From the NCBI RefSeq assembly GCF_041927875.1, contig NZ_JBHFHN010000025.1: a stretch of DNA of 16,992 nt; one strand, given 5' to 3'. The notes under the pieces were generated by a model. It saw only the letters and a list, made by a program, of their open reading frames with translations, ran no database searches and was not told where the DNA came from. The translations under genes and the position numbers were made by a program. Below are positions 13,174-16,992 of the stretch, one piece after another (position 1 is the first letter of the stretch; every line of letters begins with the position of its first letter). The stretch comes from Paracoccus sp041927875. GTDB taxonomy: Bacteria > Pseudomonadota > Alphaproteobacteria > Rhodobacterales > Rhodobacteraceae.

Positions 13174-14538
13174 TCACGCGGCGGTCTGGCGCTTTCGCGC
13201 GGGTTCGGGGGCGGCGTCCGGGTTCGGCGTATCCGTGTCGTCGCGCAGCCGCTCGGTTCTCACCTGCCCAAAGGTCCGACCGTCACCGTCGAGGATCGCG
13301 TCGCGGCCGGTCTCGGCCTGCCAGCGCTCGACGGCGACATCGACATAGGCCGGGCTGATTTCCATTGCGAAGACGCGACGGCCATTGGCCTCGCCCGCCA
13401 TGATCTGCGAGCCTGAGCCTGAGAACGGCTCGTAGCAGAGGCCGCCTCGGGCAACGTGCTGGCGCATCGGGATCCCGAAGGCGTCGAGCGGCTTCGGCGT
13501 CGGATGGTCGGGCCGGTCGTCTTTTGCGAAGCTGGGCAGCGCCCATGTCGATGGCAGCGTTTCCTCGGCCACCTTCGGCGGGCGGTTCGGGCGGCGCCAG
13601 CCCATGAAGCAAGGCTCGTGCTTCCAGAGGTAATGCGACCGTGTCAGAACCCCGCGGTCCTTCACCCAGATGATCTGTTGATGGACGAAGGCACCCGCCT
13701 TTTCCCAGCAAGCCTCCAGCATCGCCTGGCGGCGCGAGGCGTGCCAGCAGTACCAGGCGGCGTCCTCGGCGATGGCCTCGGCCACGGCCGCCGCGATGAA
13801 ACCGTCGTAGAGTTCCGCGCCCTGCGAACTGTCGTCCCACGTGGTGCCGTAGGACGCAGACCAGTCCTTGTTCCGGGTCGGATGGTTCGAGCCGTCGTAG
13901 TCGACAAGGTATGGCGGGTCGGTGGCGAACAGGATCGCCCGCTCGCCATTCATCAGGCGGCGCACGTCGGACGCGCTGGTGCTGTCGCCGCAGAGCAGCC
14001 GGTGGTCGCCAAGGATCCAGAGATCCCCGGTTCGTGATGCTGGATTGCGCGGTGGCTCGGGGATGGTCACCGGCGGCACGGAGCCCCCGGCGCCACCTTC
14101 TTCCCCGTCCCCCTCCGGCGCGAAGGTCAGAAGCTTGTCCAACTCGCCGTCGGAGAAGCCAACAAGCGACAGGTCGAAATCCTCGGCCAGCAGGTCGTTC
14201 AGTTCCGCAGACAGAAGCGCCTCGTCCCAGGTGCCAAGCTCCGTCAGCTTGTTGTCTGCGATACGGTACGCCCGGCGCTGCGCCTCGGTCAGATGGCCCA
14301 GAACTATCACCGGCGCCTCAAGCAGCCCCAGCTGCGTCGCGGCCAGCACCCGGCCATGACCCGCGATCAGTTCGCCATCCTCTGCCACGAGGCAGGGCAC
14401 CGTCCAGCCGAACTCCGCCATGCTAGCGGCGATCTTCGCGACCTGGTCCGCGCCATGCGCCTTCGCATTGCGGGCGTAGGGCTGGAGTTTCGCCAGCGGC
14501 CACATCGCGATCCGATCCGGGGCAAAGCTCAGCGTCAT
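13174..14538 (-). CDS. ParB-domain DNA methyltransferase (amino-methyltransferase, DPPY type)
   Basis: A 454-residue protein starting MTLSFAPDRIAMWPLAKLQP at the ATG at 14538; the upstream extension is not family-like. Residues 5-95 are a ParB/Srx-type domain with LIAGHGRVLAA (about 58-68). Residues 170-415 are an N6-adenine/N4-cytosine methyltransferase with LCGDS, motif IV DPPY (207-210) and motif I PFSGSGS (371-377). The IV-before-I order marks a beta-class enzyme, and DPPY favours adenine. HPTPKPLDAF is another family hallmark. Such fusions are common in alphaproteobacterial phages. The recognition site cannot be read from sequence. It is coupled to the cytosine methyltransferase downstream, giving the phage two kinds of DNA modification. 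Confidence 0.93.
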   Translation of the reverse strand: MTLSFAPDRIAMWPLAKLQPYARNAKAHGADQVAKIAASMAEFGWTVPCLVAEDGELIAGHGRVLAATQLGLLEAPVIVLGHLTEAQRRAYRIADNKLTELGTWDEALLSAELNDLLAEDFDLSLVGFSDGELDKLLTFAPEGDGEEGGAGGSVPPVTIPEPPRNPASRTGDLWILGDHRLLCGDSTSASDVRRLMNGERAILFATDPPYLVDYDGSNHPTRNKDWSASYGTTWDDSSQGAELYDGFIAAAVAEAIAEDAAWYCWHASRRQAMLEACWEKAGAFVHQQIIWVKDRGVLTRSHYLWKHEPCFMGWRRPNRPPKVAEETLPSTWALPSFAKDDRPDHPTPKPLDAFGIPMRQHVARGGLCYEPFSGSGSQIMAGEANGRRVFAMEISPAYVDVAVERWQAETGRDAILDGDGRTFGQVRTERLRDDTDTPNPDAAPEPARKRQTAA

Positions 14539-14971
14539 CGGCGGGTCATTCCTCGGATCAAGGTGGATACCCCCGGCTTTCGGACTCCGGGGTCCAGACT
14601 GGACTCCAAGCGGGGTCCAGCGGCCACCAGGGGTGTCCAGAATCAAGGGTTTGAATTTGCAGTGTTTCAGGCGGGTCTAGTCGGCGCTGGCTTCCGGGTG
14701 GCTTCCCAAAAATCCGGCCCTGTCGCTAGCGATGTGCCGCGCTTCGCCCGCCAGCATACGAATATCGCCAGGAAGGAACCAAGATATCAAAGGCTTGGCA
14801 GTTCGGACCCCGACTGGCCCCCTCGCTGGACCCCGGAAGCCAGCGGCGCGGCCAGTGCCTGCGCGCTCCTCTCCCGAGTATATTGAATCTGTAGCGTCCT
14901 GGACGCGATCTGTCTTGGCGTCTGGTGTCTCGCTTGAAAGTGTCTCGCCCACGCGACGGCTCTTGACAGAT
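14539..14971. other. 433-base gap without a convincing gene, carrying GGGGTCCAG repeats
   Basis: This stretch between DUF6362 and the ParB-methyltransferase holds only a weak 91-codon minus frame (14677-14952, GTG start, no ribosome site). It contains CCGGGGTCCAG (14587-14597), GGGGTCCAG (14612-14620) and a variant GGGTGTCCAG (14631-14640). In reverse orientation it has CGGACCCCG (14804-14812) and CTGGACCCCGG (14826-14836), an exact 11-bp inverse of the first copy. GTCCAG-A-CTGGAC (14592-14604) is a local palindrome. This looks like a regulatory or structured leader for the methyltransferase genes. Confidence 0.45.
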
Positions 14972-15397
14972 TCAGGGCGTCACCTTCGCCACCACGAAGT
15001 CCATCGACCGCTTGGTCGGCACGCGCTTGCCGTTCAACCGCCACACAATGACGGCGATGCCATACTGCCAGCGCCGGTTGGCGGTGGCGCGGCTGATGCC
15101 CAATTCCCAGCAGATCGGCTTCCATGGCTTGCGGTTCGCGCGCAGCCACAAGAGGCGCGCGTCGGCCGGGTCGAGCCAGCGCAACCACAGCAGCGCGTCG
15201 TCGGCTTGGGTGATGTCGCGCGGGCCAGGCTTCGGCCGTCGCATCCGGGGTTCCTGACCGACCTGATCGGCGAAGCTGTGGAAATACTCTGGCCAGGCGT
15301 TGAAGTAGCCCTGCGGCTTGACCTCGGGCAGCGACCGGAAGACATCGGCAGCGCTTTCAAGGCGCGCTTCGACCACGGCAGGCGTCCACTCAGCCAT
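14972..15397 (-). CDS. DUF6362 family protein
   Basis: A 141-residue protein starting MAEWTPAVVEARLESAADVF. GGGAGG seven bases before the ATG decides this start over a longer upstream frame. QGYFNAWPEYF, MRRPKPGPRDITQADDALLWLRWLD and the C-terminal helix-turn-helix-like GISRATANRRWQYGIAVIVWRLNGKRVP match DUF6362, frequent in alphaproteobacterial prophages. The C-terminal part resembles a sigma-factor-type or transposase-like HTH, so DNA binding and perhaps control of late genes are possible. Role not established. The start overlaps the upstream gene by eight bases. Confidence 0.87.
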   Translation of the reverse strand: MAEWTPAVVEARLESAADVFRSLPEVKPQGYFNAWPEYFHSFADQVGQEPRMRRPKPGPRDITQADDALLWLRWLDPADARLLWLRANRKPWKPICWELGISRATANRRWQYGIAVIVWRLNGKRVPTKRSMDFVVAKVTP

Positions 15398-15590
15398 TGG
15401 CCACCTCCCTTGGCTCGACACGCGGGCCGTAGAGTTTTTCACCCAGCTGGCGGACCAGTTCTTGCTCGGGCCAAGTGAGACGGGGGTCGTCGATGGAGAC
15501 GGCCAGCAGGCCATGGTCGTGCCAGCCTTCCTGCTTGACGCGATCTGGATCACGGCGGGTGCCACCATAGCCTCGGGGATACCACCTCAC
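15390..15590 (-). CDS. Small conserved-looking phage protein
   Basis: The gene encodes 66 residues from GTG 15590 (MRWYPRGYGGTRRDPDRV). This start forms a GTGA overlap with the RuvC-like stop and has a G-rich site upstream; a TTG at 15620 is a poorer alternative. The core EGWHDHGLLAVSIDDPRLTW followed by PEQELVRQLGEKLYG looks like a real fold with a C-terminal helix. I do not recognise the family. It sits between the RuvC-like nuclease and DUF6362 in a tightly packed operon. Confidence 0.7.
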   Translation of the reverse strand: MRWYPRGYGGTRRDPDRVKQEGWHDHGLLAVSIDDPRLTWPEQELVRQLGEKLYGPRVEPREVANG

Positions 15591-16108
15591 GCGACACCCC
15601 CGTTCGTTTCGATTGCCCAATGCAAGATGGCGATGGCATCCGCCTCGTTGTCATCGGCGGGACTGAACCCGCGCGCCCGCGCGGCCGCGATCATCGCCTG
15701 CTTGTCGGCGTTGCCCTTGCCGGTGGCATGGCGCTTGATGGTGCCAACCGGAACGCCCTCATAAGGGATGCCGCGGAGTTCAGCCCATGCCGTGAGCGTG
15801 GCCATCAGCCCGCCATAGACATGGGCAGCGTCCGTTCCGACATGGCGGCGGACTTCCTCGAACCAGATCGCAGCGATGGGGCCTGATAGCCGGTCGACCT
15901 CGGTCAGCCAGTTGGTGAAGCGAAGATACCGCATACCGCCGCCGTCGAACCGCCCGGGGCGAAAGGATGTCGTGCCGGACGTGATCAGGCCGTCATGGCT
16001 GCGCAAAGCCCAACCTGTTGTCGTCCCGAGGTCGAGGGCAAGGATGCAGGACGCTGAAATGCACCCCGGTTCGAGGTGCTGGTCCGCAGTCTGGATGGTC
16101 GGCGTCAT
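15587..16108 (-). CDS. RuvC/RNase H-fold nuclease, Holliday-junction-resolvase-like
   Basis: A 173-residue protein with the RNase H-fold acidic pattern of RuvC-type enzymes. The first strand is ILALDLGTTTGWAL (Asp26), the second acidic residue is in IWFEEVRRH (Glu84 or Glu85), and the C-terminal pair lies in DDNEADAIAILHW (Glu155, Asp157). GVPVGTIKRHATGKGNADK fits the region before the last helix. The length equals cellular RuvC (about 170). Phage versions resolve branched recombination or replication intermediates before packaging. The activity is inferred; the motif set is complete. A hairpin lies directly in front of the ATG. Confidence 0.85.
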   Translation of the reverse strand: MTPTIQTADQHLEPGCISASCILALDLGTTTGWALRSHDGLITSGTTSFRPGRFDGGGMRYLRFTNWLTEVDRLSGPIAAIWFEEVRRHVGTDAAHVYGGLMATLTAWAELRGIPYEGVPVGTIKRHATGKGNADKQAMIAAARARGFSPADDNEADAIAILHWAIETNGGVA

Positions 16109-16111
16109 GTT

Positions 16112-16138
16112 GAAGGCTCACCAGAATTGTGGGCCTTC
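16112..16138. promoter_or_regulatory. Inverted repeat just upstream of the RuvC-like gene
   Basis: GAAGGCTCAC (16112-16121), spacer CAGAATT, GTGGGCCTTC (16129-16138): nine of ten positions pair. It ends three bases before the ATG at 16108 and includes GGTGAG, the only ribosome-site-like sequence. It could be an operator or an RNA hairpin that hides the ribosome site. Confidence 0.45.
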
Positions 16139-16216
16139 GGCTTTGGTCAAGCGCAGGGAATCATGTCAGGCGTGCCGGGTCAAGGAAAACGCGCTCTGCC
16201 GACGGGTGACCCAACC

Positions 16217-16470
16217 TGGTCCTACTTCTGATCAAGGTAGGGCCACAAATCGTCGTTTGAAATCAAATCTGTCCCTACTGGTCCTACTCGTCCCAACCTT
16301 TTCCCTACGACGCATAAGGAGGGACGAAACCGGTTAGGGACATACATGCATATAGGAAAGGGAAGGAAGTCGGTGCACCAAGTAGGGCCAGTAGGGATAC
16401 GATTGATTTTTTTGGGTTTTCTCTGACCCTACCTAGCCGTCAGATAAGGTCAGAGAATGAGGTAGGGCCA
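16217..16470. repeat. Cluster of AGTAGGGCCA-like elements (iteron or operator array)
   Basis: Ten related elements in both orientations. Plus: 16236-16245, 16334-16340, 16381-16390, 16390-16397, 16461-16470. Minus: 16217-16226, 16272-16279, 16279-16288, 16302-16308, 16424-16433. The units AGTAGGACCAGTAGGGA (minus, 16272-16288) and AGTAGGGCCAGTAGGGA (plus, 16381-16397) form a 17-bp inverted pair with one mismatch. TCTCTGACC (16420-16428) and GGTCAGAGA (16448-16456) form a second exact dyad. The stretch includes a T-rich segment at 16401-16420. No gene is seen from 16109 to 16725. A replication origin or a repressor control region would look like this. Confidence 0.6.
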
Positions 16471-16725
16471 TCCCGAAACGTGAAGACGGCCGCCAGAGGC
16501 GGTTGTTGCGACGACCTTCGACAACTCGGCACGATCCCCCCCTTGTGCAAGGCATCGCCAACGCCCATGTTAACCGACGTGCTGCGCATGGCCGTTCCGG
16601 TCCGGGGTTTCCCCATGAAGAACATGCGCATCGAGAATCGCGACAAGGCAACCTTTCCCAAGGGTCTTCGTGGCGGCAATGGACCGAGCCCTCGACTTCG
16701 ACGACCCTCAGGCAGAGGTTTTGCC

Positions 16726-16953
16726 ATGAATGAACAACTCACCGGCCTTCCGGCCACCTCCGACATTGCTAAGGCCCAGGCTAAGCGCCTGAGGTCGGCT
16801 CTCGCCCCGGATCTCACGATCGGACACAGCCAAGCCCTGGAACTCATCGCCCGCGTCCATGGCGAACAGAGTTGGGGGCGGCTGAACTCGATGATCGGCG
16901 TGCCAACCAGCGACACTTGTGTGGATGCCGCGCGGAATGCAAGGACATTGTGA
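16726..16953 (+). CDS. Short protein with a glyoxalase-related N-terminal-type domain
   Basis: A 75-residue protein starting MNEQLTGLPATSDIAKAQAK; AGAGG lies eight bases before the ATG. The segment AKRLRSALAPDLTIGHSQALE, then LIARVHGEQSWGRL, fits the short helical domain ('sHsqaLElvArqhGfrdWn') that precedes some glyoxalase-superfamily proteins and also occurs alone on plasmids and phages. No metal-binding residues of a true glyoxalase are present. The frame extends upstream to 16480 but that part looks non-coding. It faces rightward, away from the leftward operon. Confidence 0.55.
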   Translation: MNEQLTGLPATSDIAKAQAKRLRSALAPDLTIGHSQALELIARVHGEQSWGRLNSMIGVPTSDTCVDAARNARTL

Positions 16954-16992
16954 ACCTCTGGAAGCTGTGATCGAGTGCGCGCTTGTGTCAGG

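Noticed and set aside
12608..13177. N-terminal half of the second frame over the cytosine methyltransferase
   Set aside because: Ser/Arg/Pro-rich shadow of motifs I to VIII in the main frame; only the 3' half of this frame resembles protein.
14677..14952. Minus-strand 91-codon frame between DUF6362 and the ParB-methyltransferase
   Set aside because: GTG start with no ribosome site, unusual composition, no family resemblance, and the region is full of inverted repeats. Not excluded, but unsupported.
16345..16426. 26-codon plus-strand micro-frame starting MHIGKGRK
   Set aside because: It consists largely of the AGTAGGGCCA repeat units and a T-run, and lacks a well-placed ribosome site.
1..16992. 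tRNA genes, CRISPR array, integrase or att sites
   Set aside because: None seen: no cloverleaf-like tail or TTCRA box in a suitable context, no regularly spaced direct repeats, and no tyrosine or serine recombinase motif in any credible frame.

Overview
The window is a segment of a lambda-like siphophage, most likely an integrated prophage, in a high-GC alphaproteobacterium. A Rhodobacteraceae host (Paracoccus/Rhodobacter-like) fits the protein families (DUF6441, DUF6362, DUF7220, DUF3489), the GC-rich codon use and the many open antisense frames. I see no integrase, att site, tRNA, rRNA, IS element or CRISPR array, so the prophage ends are outside the window.

Right to left, the minus strand carries two blocks. 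The first (16108 to 11608) is an accessory/early-type operon: an RNase H/RuvC-like nuclease, a small unknown protein, DUF6362, a ParB-domain DNA methyltransferase, a cytosine-C5 methyltransferase, a small membrane protein (DUF7220) and a small soluble protein. The second (10524 to 1) is the packaging, head and tail operon in nearly the gene order of phage lambda: small terminase (Nu1), large terminase (A), gpW connector (W), portal (B), prohead protease fused to major capsid (C plus E), DUF2190 cement-like protein, FII-like head-tail joiner, DUF6441 (Z position), tail-terminator-like (U position), tail tube (V position), and a tail assembly chaperone pair (G/GT). The start of a further gene runs off the left edge. 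Most of these genes overlap or nearly touch, as expected for one translationally coupled late operon.

Three plus-strand pieces break the pattern. Two small genes (10636-11559) lie between the blocks and end at a rho-independent-type terminator. An AT-richer gene of unknown function (2207-2809) sits inside the tail operon and looks like a moron. A short gene with a glyoxalase-related fold segment lies at the right edge.

The strongest non-routine signals are: (1) a complete -1 programmed frameshift signal (A AAA AAC, 7-nt spacer, 13-bp stem) making a tail chaperone G/GT pair, with a CxxC-x3-CxxC motif in the extension; (2) a near-perfect internal ribosome binding site inside the protease-capsid fusion gene, which would release a separate capsid protein; (3) two overlapping frames at the 3' end of the cytosine methyltransferase gene that both look like methyltransferase sequence; (4) about ten copies of an AGTAGGGCCA-like element in about 255 bases upstream of the accessory operon, resembling iterons or an operator array. 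All assignments come from reading the sequence and from knowledge of the families; no database search was run.
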